Positions 46,373 through 56,720 of a stretch of DNA of 64,000 nt are shown in pieces. Each line of letters opens with the position of its first letter. The stretch's first letter is position 1. Source of the DNA: Poronia punctata. Lineage: Eukaryota; Ascomycota; Sordariomycetes; Xylariales; Xylariaceae. The stretch lies in the NCBI GenBank assembly GCA_022579005.1, contig MU401472.1, positions 124,001 through 188,000 of the forward strand, given 5' to 3'. The notes beneath the pieces are model-generated. The model ran no database searches. It had not been told where the DNA came from and saw only the letters and a list, made by a program, of their open reading frames with translations. Made by a program: the position numbers and the translations under genes.

Positions 46373-47935
46373 ATGCTACATTTTGCTTCACCCCTGAAGC
46401 AATCGTCGAAAGAAGTGGTTAGGCCTTGGAACCCCGCTTCGCACATCATGGGCTTGACCTCCTCGGTGGAAGAGCGCATCGTTTGCCCTTCCGAGCGCGC
46501 CGCTACCATTCAGGAGTTTGTCGACATCGTCAGTCCATTACTGAAAGAAACAACGCAACCAGACCTGTCGCCAAGCCCGCCGACCATCCCGAACTTTGAC
46601 CAGGTTCTGACATCCATGGAGAGGGTCGTCCGTGCGTTAGTACCTGAAAGACCCCTATTCGCATCTTTTCATGACGGCCAAGTCCACGATCCGCTAGGCG
46701 GTGGCTCCTACGCTTTTGAGAGAGACGTCGTGGGGCCTGTTCTACGGGCATTGGCCAAGGACGAAGAGCCTCTCAGCACAAACGCAAGAGACGAAACTCC
46801 TGTCCAAACCACAAACCCTCAATGCTCTCCGACGCATCTCCCCACACGCCCCATAGTGATACATGCCGGTCTCCAGCCCAACAATTCGCCTCACATAGGC
46901 ACTATTGTTGTTTTCTGCTTCGCGTTCGCCTTTGCTCGAGCAATGCGCGACAGGGTGCAGACCCTAGCCGCCGCTAGGAAGAGCACCCCGCCGTTGGTTT
47001 CCGTTCTAATCACATTCGTCGATACCGCTCCAGTGAGCGGACAAGCGGTTGAATCCGGTGGCATCCAGTACCAGAAGTCACACAGGGATACGCCAGATGC
47101 TCTCAACCTGTACATGGGCGATTATAAAGAGGTGCTTCAATTCCTGTCCACTCGGTCCGGAATCCCCGTCAACATTGCTTTTCAGTCGGACCTCTTTTCT
47201 AGTCCGGCTATGCCGTCATTGATTTATTACATGATATCTCAACGGGCAACACTTGGACCACAGCTCTCGCCGAAACATGGCACGCTTGCTCTCCGCTCGG
47301 CGTGCCCGGTGCCGGGCTGCGGTCTTGCAGAGAAACATGGTCGCCTGAACCAATATGAGATGACTGGCGCCGAAGGTGATGCTGCTATCACGTTCCACTG
47401 CCCGAATCACGGCCCGCATACATGCCGCCTCTCACAACCGGCCGAAGTCTCTCGTCTTGAGGCGAATGCGCCAACGCGCAACCTTCTTCGCAGTATGACA
47501 CATCTGCTTGACACTTCCGCGCACCACATCCGTATTACAGGCGCCGATTACGCGGGAATGTATCAGGAGACGTTTCTCTACCGTCCTCTGGCTGCCTGGT
47601 CAGCCACTACGGGCCTAGTCGCCGGCCGGACGCCTCACATCTTGTACGCGCCCTTGATCGTGGACTGGAGTGGTGCAAAGTTGTCGAAATCACTCTACGT
47701 GCGTGAGGGCGCGTACGGATTTCTAAAGCAGTTGGGACTCAACGGATTTTGTAGTTATGCGGAGCTGAGGGAGCAATTTGGTGGCGATGGTGCTGAAGGG
47801 TTGCGTAGGATATGGAATGAGGTGCAGCATTGGGTAGCCAATCCCAAAAAGCTGTTCAGGACATTTTCATTGGCATATTTGCAGCGGGTCATCATGCAGG
47901 TCGATCAACCTAAACATGTTGTCTCGACTACCTAG
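46373..47935 (+). CDS. class I aminoacyl-tRNA-synthetase-like protein (LysRS-I-like core)
   Basis: Single exon, 520 residues. The first ~155 residues are unassigned. Then IHAGLQPNNSPHIGTIVVF places HIGT at residues 174-177, the form of the HIGH motif seen in some class I lysyl-tRNA synthetases. A Rossmann-like stretch follows (LVSVLITFVDTAPV). At 311-351 four cysteines (CPVPGC and CPNHGPHTC) resemble a zinc ribbon. After IRITGADYAGMYQETF, ILYAPLIVDWSGAKLSKSLYV carries KLSKS at 436-440, a KMSKS-like loop. Only 80 residues remain, so the large anticodon-binding helical domain of true LysRS-I is missing. It could be an amino-acid-activating or nucleotidyl-transfer enzyme outside translation. Eukaryotes normally use class II LysRS, so a housekeeping role is unlikely. 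ATG 46448 is an alternative start (495 residues). Confidence 0.7.
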   Translation: MLHFASPLKQSSKEVVRPWNPASHIMGLTSSVEERIVCPSERAATIQEFVDIVSPLLKETTQPDLSPSPPTIPNFDQVLTSMERVVRALVPERPLFASFHDGQVHDPLGGGSYAFERDVVGPVLRALAKDEEPLSTNARDETPVQTTNPQCSPTHLPTRPIVIHAGLQPNNSPHIGTIVVFCFAFAFARAMRDRVQTLAAARKSTPPLVSVLITFVDTAPVSGQAVESGGIQYQKSHRDTPDALNLYMGDYKEVLQFLSTRSGIPVNIAFQSDLFSSPAMPSLIYYMISQRATLGPQLSPKHGTLALRSACPVPGCGLAEKHGRLNQYEMTGAEGDAAITFHCPNHGPHTCRLSQPAEVSRLEANAPTRNLLRSMTHLLDTSAHHIRITGADYAGMYQETFLYRPLAAWSATTGLVAGRTPHILYAPLIVDWSGAKLSKSLYVREGAYGFLKQLGLNGFCSYAELREQFGGDGAEGLRRIWNEVQHWVANPKKLFRTFSLAYLQRVIMQVDQPKHVVSTT

Positions 47936-48056
47936 CTAACATAATGGTCAGTCAAGTATGCATCATGTCCTCGTAGAGAGCTTATACCTACATGTATAGT
48001 AGGGTATCTAGCATTAATTATTAATTCTTTAAGACCCGAATCGTTTCATCCCCTCT

Positions 48057-48707
48057 CTAAAACACCTTCTTCACATTCGCATCTCTGTTCTCCTCGTCTC
48101 CCCACCTATCCATCCACAAGTCTGGAACAAGGTAGCGCCAACCCATAGGCGCACTCATGCCCCACTTAGTCTTCATCTCTCCAAGTGACACGGGCTTCAC
48201 TAGCTCATATAACTCCAATATGGGGTACCCATACTTGGACTGCTTCAGTCCGGCATTGAAATCATCATTGCCAATCCCAAATGGCTCTGTAGGAACTGTT
48301 CCAGGGGTACGTCGCTCGTCGCTAGGAATCACAGCAACATGTCTATACATATTACCATTAATCAGTAAACCCTCAAGGGTTTTTTTTTTCTCTCTCCGTG
48401 AAAAGCAAAAACAAACTTACGTGATAGATGCCTTGCCACCATCCTCAGCCGTCTCATACAACCATAATCGCTCGACGCCGTCGCGGAGCCGATATTTCCT
48501 ATACTCGTGATTTTTCCGCCGACTGGCGATATTTTTTAGATGGACTGATTTGATGGCGAGGAGGACGTCGGTTAATACGCGGTCTGGGACTTGGGACTTG
48601 TTGTTTATTCGCGGCGTCTTGGGTTTTGTGGTGCTGGTGCTGGTTCGCTTTGTTACTCGGTTTGTGTTCTTTTTGGTTACTGTTGAAGATGAAGATGAAG
48701 GTGCCAT
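48057..48707 (-). CDS. ASCH/PUA-like small protein
   Basis: Predicted 190 residues. Exon 1 48707-48421, intron 48343-48420 (GTAAGT...TATAG), exon 2 48342-48057. The junction gives GGKASITHVAVIPSDERR. The N-terminal ~35 residues are Ser/Thr/Lys-rich and disordered. The domain starts near VLTDVLLAIKSVHLKNIASR, with HEYRKYRLRDGVERLWLYET resembling the ASCH-type RNA-binding beta barrel (a basic-Glu-x-Arg motif followed by a hydrophobic strand and YET). The C-terminal part contains YGYPILELYELVKPVSLGEM and APMGWRYLVPDLW. It may bind modified RNA or DNA; the family match is from motif pattern only and I know no characterised fungal member. It is convergent with the synthetase-like gene, 121 bp apart. 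Confidence 0.7.
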
Positions 48708-49456
48708 GATTGGTGATTTTTGATGACAGGTAGGTAGGTAGTTGGTTTGAAGGGTTTATGAGTATGTAGGTAGGTCTGGGGAATGGGGAATGGGGAATGA
48801 ATGGGATTTTGGCTTTTGAGACTTGAAGACTTGGACGCGTAAAGTGGTTGACGCGTTTTATGTATTTGACAGAAGTATCCTATGTACCTAGGTTGGGAGA
48901 ACGGGAATTGGGAGGTTTGGTTGGTTTGATTGGTTTGTGGGTGGATTTTAGGTACGTAGGTACATTGGTGGGCTAACCATACACGTACAGGGCGCTGCTC
49001 GGTACCTGGATAGGTACATGTAAGTACCTAGGAAGTACGTACAACTTAAACTAACCCACCTTCGAGGTTGGATATTTTGTGTAGGATTTTGAGATATCAA
49101 ACCGATCACAATACTAATGACGATTCTTGGTAGACATCTGTCATATTTAAAGAAACAGCCAGATGATTTGATTATCATAGTGAATCAACTGTAGTTTCTA
49201 CCTATGATTGAAAATTGACCTTGTGTTTGTGAAAGCAAGTTACTACGAGTAGACACAGTGGATCGCGGTACAGTAATTAATTCTCGATAAAGAAGTCATC
49301 ACCTAATCAACGCCTCCGATGAGATCAAATGCCAACTGCAAACCCACCCCATTTATACTTGGGTTGCGCAATAAACCGGTTCACCCGGCTTCTGTCTTTT
49401 TTCATAGTATATAAATTTATAAACTCTCATCCATCACTAGACTTTCTAAAGCTAAG
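48708..49456. other. intergenic between divergent genes
   Basis: About 0.75 kb with several GGTAGGTA words just upstream of the ASCH-like gene (48728-48772), a GGGAATGGGGAATG direct repeat near 48778-48800, and TACGAGTA at 49244. Confidence 0.45.
49408..49415 (+). promoter_or_regulatory. TATA box of the FMO gene
   Basis: TATATAAA ends about 41 bp before the FMO start codon; the stretch between it and the ATG is C/T- and A-rich like fungal leaders. Position and sequence fit a core promoter, but the leader would be very short, so transcription may begin elsewhere. Confidence 0.4.
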
Positions 49457-51202
49457 ATGGGTTCGAGCGCAGAAGAAGAAGAGCACGGGGCGACGACGAC
49501 CCCCGCTTTCAACATAAAGCGCATCGCCATCATCGGCGCAGGACCCAGCGGCCTAGCAGCAGCCAAGCATCTCCTAGCAGAGGGATTCAAATCCATAGAC
49601 ATCTACGAGCAACAGGCCGAAGTGGGAGGGGTCTGGAATTACAGTCCTCTGACGGGTTCAAAACCGCAAGACGTACCGCAGACGGATGCGCATGGACCTC
49701 CGGATCCACCTGTCGAGGAAGAAGAAGAAGAGGAGGAGGAAGAGGAAGAATACGAGTTCGATTCCGATGATGAGGCTTGCACGGCTCCCGGCTCGGGGGC
49801 ATGCTCTCTACCTCCCCCCCCTCCTTCTAGTGGGAAAAAGAAGCCGCCCGTGTTCCCGAATCCCATGTACGATGACTTGCATACGAATATTCCGCATACC
49901 CTGATGAGGTATTCGGACTTGGGCTTCGTTGCCGACGACAAGGGAAAAGAAAAAGGGACGCATGTCGGGAAATGCGATATTTTCCCTACGAGACAGCTCG
50001 TGCTGGAGTATTTGTTGAAATATGCACGCGAAGTGCGCCATCTAGTCCGATTTTCGACACAAGTCACCGACGTCTCACTAAACAAGACGGACCCCCCAAC
50101 CCGTGACCAATGGACAGTCCAGTCAGTAAACTTACTCACAAAAACCCCCCGTATCGAAATATACGACGCCGTAGTAGTCGCATCGGGCCATTACTCAACA
50201 CCTTACCTCCCCGCCGTAGCACCCCAGATATCCGCCTTCGCCGCCACTCACCCGGGTATAATCTCGCATTCCAAGAACTTCCGCTCCGCTGCTACGTTCG
50301 CTGGCAAGCGCGTCGTCATAGTCGGCTCGGGACCATCTGCCCTAGACATCGCGTCACAGATCAGTGCCGTGTGCGCTTCTCCCCTGGTTATATCAGCGCG
50401 AAGCGATGTACCCGAGGAAACTGTCTCTTTCCTCGGGCCGAGAGTGCGTATCGTGGGTCGGATAAAGAAATTCCTGATAGATAAAAAGGGAATTGAAGTG
50501 AGCAGTAGCAGTAGCAGCGGCGGGGAAGAAGAAGAAGAACAAGAAGAACAAATAACAGACATTGACGCAATTCTCTTTTGTACAGGTTATCTATACACAT
50601 ACCCCTTCTTCTCCTCCGCCTCCTCCTCCTCCTTTCATCCACCATTAATAACCGACGGCCGCCGCGTACATAATCTAGCGCGTCACTTCATACACACTAC
50701 CCATCCATCCCTCGTCTTCCCCGCCTTACCTATAAAAGTAATTCCCTTCCCTCTGGCCGAGGCCCAAGCAGCAGTCTTCTCGCGTCTATGGTCCAATAGA
50801 CTTCCTCTACCTTCGACGGAACGATTGCGCGCCTGGGAAAGAGAGGACGAGGAAGGAAAGGGGTTTGAAGGGGATAGGGCCGAGGTGGGAAAGGATAAGG
50901 CCTTTCATGTCTTCCCCAAGGGTGGTGACGCGAGGTATATCAATGCGTTGCATGACTGGGCTTCAAAGGCGGGAGGGGGGAAAGGCAAGGGGAAGGGGAA
51001 GGAATCGCCGTTTTGGGGCGACGAGGAACTTTGGCAGCGGGGCGTGTATGCCCAGGCAAAGATGCGGTTTGAGAAAACGGGTCGTACAGCGAAGTCGTTG
51101 GAGGAGCTGGGGTTTCGGTATGAGAAGCCCGTGCGAGATCGTGGCGATTCGACGAGTGGAGTTGGCGTGCTGTCGGATGTTGCCGGTGGAAGGAAGGACT
51201 AA
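49457..51202 (+). CDS. flavin-containing monooxygenase (FMO)
   Basis: Single exon, 581 residues. FAD motif IIGAGPSGLAAAKHLL (Gly27-Ala-Gly-Pro-Ser-Gly32), then EVGGVWNYS. An FMO-type fingerprint, HPGIISHSKNFR, is near residue 264; the NADPH motif VVIVGSGPSALDIASQI is near 288; and the late FMO motif ILFCTGYLYTYPFF is near 375. Together these define a class B NADPH-dependent monooxygenase acting on soft nucleophiles (S or N). Two acidic insertions are odd: a run of 12 Glu around residues 88-99 and a Ser-then-Glu run near residue 350, both from GAA/GAG/AGC repeats; neither is part of the catalytic core. A Gly/Lys repeat (GGGKGKGKGK) lies near residue 509. Cytosolic by absence of a signal; the substrate is unknown. 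Confidence 0.9.
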   Translation: MGSSAEEEEHGATTTPAFNIKRIAIIGAGPSGLAAAKHLLAEGFKSIDIYEQQAEVGGVWNYSPLTGSKPQDVPQTDAHGPPDPPVEEEEEEEEEEEEYEFDSDDEACTAPGSGACSLPPPPPSSGKKKPPVFPNPMYDDLHTNIPHTLMRYSDLGFVADDKGKEKGTHVGKCDIFPTRQLVLEYLLKYAREVRHLVRFSTQVTDVSLNKTDPPTRDQWTVQSVNLLTKTPRIEIYDAVVVASGHYSTPYLPAVAPQISAFAATHPGIISHSKNFRSAATFAGKRVVIVGSGPSALDIASQISAVCASPLVISARSDVPEETVSFLGPRVRIVGRIKKFLIDKKGIEVSSSSSSGGEEEEEQEEQITDIDAILFCTGYLYTYPFFSSASSSSFHPPLITDGRRVHNLARHFIHTTHPSLVFPALPIKVIPFPLAEAQAAVFSRLWSNRLPLPSTERLRAWEREDEEGKGFEGDRAEVGKDKAFHVFPKGGDARYINALHDWASKAGGGKGKGKGKESPFWGDEELWQRGVYAQAKMRFEKTGRTAKSLEELGFRYEKPVRDRGDSTSGVGVLSDVAGGRKD

Positions 51203-51517
51203 CCTAGGGATGTTTTGAAATCGATAGCGATATTACGGTTGGATATACTAGTGGACAAGGTTTTGATTTGGATTTATGTATATACGTGTGGTGTGGTTGG
51301 TGTGATGAGTACAAACGACACCTTTATATTTATATATATATGTTGAAGCCACAAGATGGAAATATCTTGGTATATAATTTTACGTCTAGATATAGATATA
51401 TCATCGACTCGGAAAACGCCGGCCTATGCTTTTAGATGTCTATCCAGATAAGCCTACCCCCATGTGCTACACCGGGTAGTTACACAAAAGCCACCCCTTT
51501 AATCCTTAAATCACGCT
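51203..51517. other. intergenic between convergent genes
   Basis: AT-rich spacer with TATATATATA near 51331; contains the two 3' untranslated regions of the FMO and lipase genes. Confidence 0.4.
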
Positions 51518-52794
51518 CTAGACAGAAACGCTTACCTTGGCCTTAACCTGAGCCTGGGCCATGAGATGCGCCTTGTCCTGATCAACCCAGTCGTTCAATT
51601 TCGCTTCCAGAGTCTCGTCATCCACCTCGGTAGCCGGCGCGGTGGCCTGCCACCAGAAGTAGTCATGCTCATCATCCTGTCTCTTCTTCAGCGCAATCTC
51701 GATAGGCGAGCAGGCCGAGATGGGGCCGAGATAGTAGAGGTGGGCGATGATGTCCAGTCCGAACGTGAGGGCGTTGCAATCGAGCGAAGTGACGCCATCG
51801 CACTCTTCGATATCGTCAACGCCGTAGTCGGTGGTGAAAGCGTCACCGTTGGACAGCCAGTACTCGGGGCTGGTGTGGGCGTAGTTGAAGATGATAGGCG
51901 GCAGCCGAGGCACCGGGTCATCCAGGTGCGTCACGCGGTATTCGGCGCCTTCCTGGTCTGTGATGAACTGCGCGAACGCTGCGTTGCCTACGCGCGGGCT
52001 GCCGTAGTTGATGATATCTACCGCCAGACCCGCCTCACGCGCGTATACTGCGCCCAGAGAGCTCACGGCGGCACCGAGAGAGTGACCGGTGAAGACGATG
52101 TTGTACGACGGGTTCGCGTCCTTGGCGGATTGGACAGCGGCTAGGGCGTCGCTGGATATCTCATCCCAAGCCTTGGCAAAACCTGTGTGAACCTTGCAGT
52201 CATCTCCAAAGTCGCAGTCCTGTTGTATAAATTCGAAACTGTTGCCCAGTGTCAGCTCAGCACCAAACCATGTCATGTTTCGACAATAGGATATGCTTCA
52301 GCGACTTACTCCGTAATCCAGTTACGAATGGAGTGTGAGCCACGAATAGACAGGACGATGACCTGGTTGGTGTCATCTGTCGAGACAAAACCCCTAATGT
52401 CGGTCTCGGAACCACTTTGGGAATGTCAGTCGGTTTGGATATCTCTAGAACTGATGGCATTACGTCTGACGTACGAGAAGCTCGCGACAATGGTGGCACC
52501 AGCAGCAGTAACATCCGGGCAGCCATCATCGCTGCATGTTACGACAGCGCCGGGCTCGCTGTCACTGTTGCAGTAAGAAGCGCCGGCATATTGAGAGTAA
52601 AAGCGAAGAGTCGTTAGCAGGTCTTCTGAGATAGTGGCGGGTGCTAAGACGCTGTTGTTAGCTCATCGTATCGTTGAGACGGGCACCAATACCACCATAC
52701 CTCGTCCGTTGATACGCAAGCCACGTCCCGAGATGGGTGAAGCAGCAGCGGTGAGCGCGTAGCTCAAGATGAGCGACCAATTTAATGGCTTCAT
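51518..52794 (-). CDS. secreted class 3 lipase / feruloyl-esterase-like hydrolase
   Basis: Predicted 362 residues. Exons 52794-52701, 52643-52475, 52414-52310 and 52238-51518; introns of 57, 60 and 71 nt (acceptors TAG, AAG, CAG). Signal peptide [20 protein letters not shown]. The junctions give [26 protein letters not shown] and [18 protein letters not shown], all matching the fungal class 3 lipase layout (Rhizomucor lipase fold). The catalytic triad is visible: Ser176 in [11 protein letters not shown], Asp230 in [11 protein letters not shown], and His289 in IIAHLYYLG. Cysteine pairs fit a secreted enzyme. The tail after the core (about 45 residues, rich in Asp/Glu/Ala/Lys) is longer than in classic lipases. 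Substrate is likely triacylglycerol or esterified plant polymers. Confidence 0.92.
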
Positions 52795-55700
52795 CTTGGG
52801 AATTTTCGAGCAAGGTGTGGAGGAAGACGGGTAAGGAAGCGAAGCGATGGGATCGTTCGTCCGAGGAAAGGGAGACTTCAAGGCCCAAAGAAAAGGCCTT
52901 TATCAGAGACACGGGCGACGAGTAAGTTTGTTTGGGAGCTCCGGGGGAAATCCCCTGACCTATATATTGACGATCGGCAAGGGATACAGGGGATCCATAT
53001 TCCATACTTCTAACAACAACAGGGTAAGGCGTCGCAGGGCAGGAGGCGCGACAACTGACAATTGCGCCCCCAAAATGACCGAACGGCCCTCTCTTACAGG
53101 CTGCATCGGTCTCAGGTTCAGGACGCACATGATAGGACTTGTCTACCTCGGAGGAAATATGCCCTGAAAGAGAAAAGTAACTGATACTGTCGCTACCAAG
53201 TCTTAGTAACGACACAGATCCGTCCCCGCTCACCGATCAAATGAAACCGGCGCCAACCCATGGTAGGAAATAAGCAAGGGAGTCTGTGGATGTCTTGTCG
53301 GTGCGTCTCTCGGGCGCACAATACCCTCTGCGCCTGTGGTAGTTTCTGGCTGTGCATAGGCCTCGGAAACTAATGGCCTATGAGGATGAGTTAAACTGAT
53401 GATCTGGATTTCAGATTGGAAATACTTCGTCCCGTCATGTGGTCCGAATGGACAAGCTGGAGAATATCAGGGCAGAACTGGAGTGGATCTTTGCTGTATA
53501 TGGATAGACGTTTAGCGTCTGGTCGACTAATCGTAGGGAGATGCTAGGAGATACGATGGTCTACGGCGCTAGCTAGGCAGGTACTAGACTAATCTGGGTA
53601 CGTATGTAATTAGTTGCCAACTTGGTTTGTCCTTCCCCAGATGAAATCTCCATGGAGTGGATTACTCCGTTAATACGCTCCGGTTCCACACACACCCAGA
53701 CGTGCCAGATGCAACTCCCCCGTGCAGAAGGAACTTCTGTTCAAGAAACAAGACCTGCCTAACGTTGCATGCACTTCGTAAGCTTCACGTTAGTAAAGGT
53801 ATCTACGGCATCTATTCAGGCCGCATTGGCAAGGCAAACACTGCCTTGCATCAAACCTCCTGCAGACGCCGCAGGGGACGAGTTATACCGTACTGTTCGG
53901 GCTTTTCTTTAATGTTGGCCCATGGATGCCATGTGCGATGCCCAGCTGGTATCCTTGTCAGACTTCAAGGTTCCTCCCGAATGCCCATACAGATTTCCGG
54001 AAGCGGTCATAGTTTCCATGTTGCACTACCGCATACAGTCAGCTCTGCTTGATCAAGCCAACATTTGGACGTCAATAGGCAGCCCGGGCTGGATGCTGTA
54101 GGCGCATAGAGGTCTAGCTACATAATCATGCTCGAGGAGAAGAGCCGGCAATGCTTCATTGCACAGGTATTTGATGCGCCGTTGGTATCGATGTCGACGA
54201 CAAAAGCTTGCTGTGCCGGAAGCCTGAGTGGCCCCGCTTCCCCAACCTGTATGGCCCGCAGTTTACCATTGTGACCTCATCAGATGCATTTACCTTCTAC
54301 TCTGGTATTTTAACGCCGAAGTTCTTGCCGTAGGGCGAAGCTGCCCCTGACATTGCGACGATGTGCCTGTCTACCATGGCCGCCATCGTCCAGTAAAATG
54401 CGAGCTTGGCCGTAAGACGAGCTACCTAGCACATAGCTTTTAACGTCCGATTCTCTAACGGACGATAGCACTCCGCAAAACTCCATGTTACTACTAGGTC
54501 CATACTCGGCCAGACCTTCATGTTATGCTGGAAACGCCATACTTGTAAGCAGCTGTAAACACAGCAAGGCGCAGGTTGGGCCGATTGACGTTGGGTTACC
54601 TCCTGGCTGTGTTACAAGAAACGTTCACAGGACATAAGCTTATGTTCTACAAAACGTTGTTTTGACTACAGGCTCATAATTACGAGGCTCTCCGGCCCCT
54701 CTTCGTAGGGGCGGTACAAGGCTTTACCCGTGGAACATATACGGCATCCTGTGCGTTGCTACTGACACATTCAGCCCCATGATCCCATGTGTACACGTAG
54801 GTTGTGTGTGGCGCTTATCAGCCGTTACCAGCCATAATAACCTACAAGTAGGTATCTTTTAGCACTGGAGATGGATCAGTTTCACACTGACGCAGTACGA
54901 CCAACTGGCAAGCTTTGAGCTGAAAGTTGACACTACCAGCAAAGATCCTAGCTTTTATATGCTAAATCTGAGGATAAGATGCAACCAGCATAGGTAGCTT
55001 CGTAAATCGGTCTCGGAATTTTTACCGGACAATTCCAGCTGACGTTGGCACCAAAATCGGGCATTGTGTAATGCTGTCCTACACTGTCGGTGGTAATTAA
55101 ACTTTGGTACCTGAAAAGAAAGGCGAGCTGGTCGGTGCAGAAATACCTACTGTATCGTACTTGTTGTGCCAGTCCTCTGGCAATCTGGTGTCTTCGAGGC
55201 TGCCGCAGCGCCCTCGAATTTACACCAATGGTGCTAGAGTACCTAGGTACCTAAGTAGTCCAGATTTCCCCACATGCCGCTAGGTTAGTCACTAGGAGCG
55301 ATGAGATTTGGAGCTCCTCACTGCCGTTCCCGCCGCTGGCACTGGCTAAAGCACTAAATTAGGGTTCCAATGAAGTTTGGCGACAATTGACATATCATCT
55401 TCATTTTCTGAAATATTACGAGTAAGGTAGATTAGGTACTTGATATGTTCCGTTTTGATGGGCGGTCCGATTGGCCCTTTGTCTAGCTCTTTCTGAACTT
55501 ATATGTTTGCTGCCCTTCGTTTAAATCATGCCAGTTTACCTATGGAAATGGGAAACAATGGCAGAATGGCCTTGGGGTGCGATACCTCTGAAAGTACCAG
55601 AGTCTGGCTGCCCCGTTGACTATAAAGTCTACGTCCGTCCGATATATGTACGAGTACAAGTACAAGTAGGCAAGCACGGCAATATGCTTGAATTTTCTCC

Positions 55701-56720
55701 GAGCCGAGAGAACGGGTTATTAAGACTAGCAAGCTTTGCTGGAAATTGAGTTTTGGGTCCCGTCCACTACCTACGCGTATGCGATTCTCAGATCGGCTCC
55801 GGTCCCCGGCACGCAAGAGCATAGATTCCAAGCAAACACGAACAATGCGCGCCTGTCCCCCCTACTCGTATTAACACTAATTACCTATTAATCCATAGGG
55901 ACCGGATTCCACTGGTGCATTGTATTGGAGGTGCAAAAGCAACTATCCAACCTCGCTTAACACTTTTCTCCTTGGCTCTGCTGGTAAGACTTGGTTAGGC
56001 TGGCCGCCCGGCACCTGCAAGCGCGGAAACTGGCGTATTTTATGCATCAAGTATGAAGCTGACTTTACAGGCCTGACCCTGTTTCGATTGGTCCCAAGAC
56101 TCCAAATGACGATTGTCTGCAGATGTAATTTCCCTCTTTATACCACCGTACAAGTAGGTAATTACCAACTGAATATTTTCCTGGTCTACATACGAGCGGA
56201 AGTTACGACCGGAGTAAATGCACAGGTGCGTGTCCAGCCCCAGCTTACACCAAGTGACCGACGGACTGTCAGCGGAGATCGAAAATCATTCGAGCTGATC
56301 AGGAACAGGTGGTTCTGGCGTCCTGGAAAGGGTTGATGTCTGTCCCCTTTTGGTAAGCGATCGTCACTCCATCCGTGTTCTTTGCTTCCCGGCTTTCTTT
56401 AGCATCGCTTAAAAATCGCCCACTGGACACTATATCGACAGGGCCATGTACATGTATTGCAGCACCTGAGTCTCGGTTGCCTGTAATATTAATAAATAAC
56501 TAGGTTATGACCGTATTTGGATCAAAGCTTGATATTTTCAATTTATACCTCTTCTTCGCGTCACCGGTTCTGTACGAGTAATATTTCATATACCTAATCT
56601 GCAATCCCTAATTTGTCGCCAACGCGGGTCATACTGTAGCACGGCTCAAACGGGGTGCCCTATAACCCGTCTTCATCTTAATCGATTGTAATTGGTTTAC
56701 AGGAAGGCGGTGTGTGTGTG
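52795..56720. other. long intergenic region with possible unassigned relic
   Basis: About 3.9 kb, no intact gene. TACTCGTA/TACGAGTA words lie at 55417, 55649, 55863 and 56573. Between about 53650 and 54410 protein-like pieces appear in alternating frames (for example PADAAGDELYRTVRAFL near 53850, KPEWPRFPNLYGPQFTI near 54230, DIATMCLSTMAAIV near 54350), perhaps a decayed enzyme gene, but I could not assign a family. Confidence 0.3.

Noticed and set aside
55920..56336. 138-codon plus-strand frame upstream of the GH3 gene
   Set aside because: No recognisable domain; scattered composition typical of chance frames, and no promoter or homology support.
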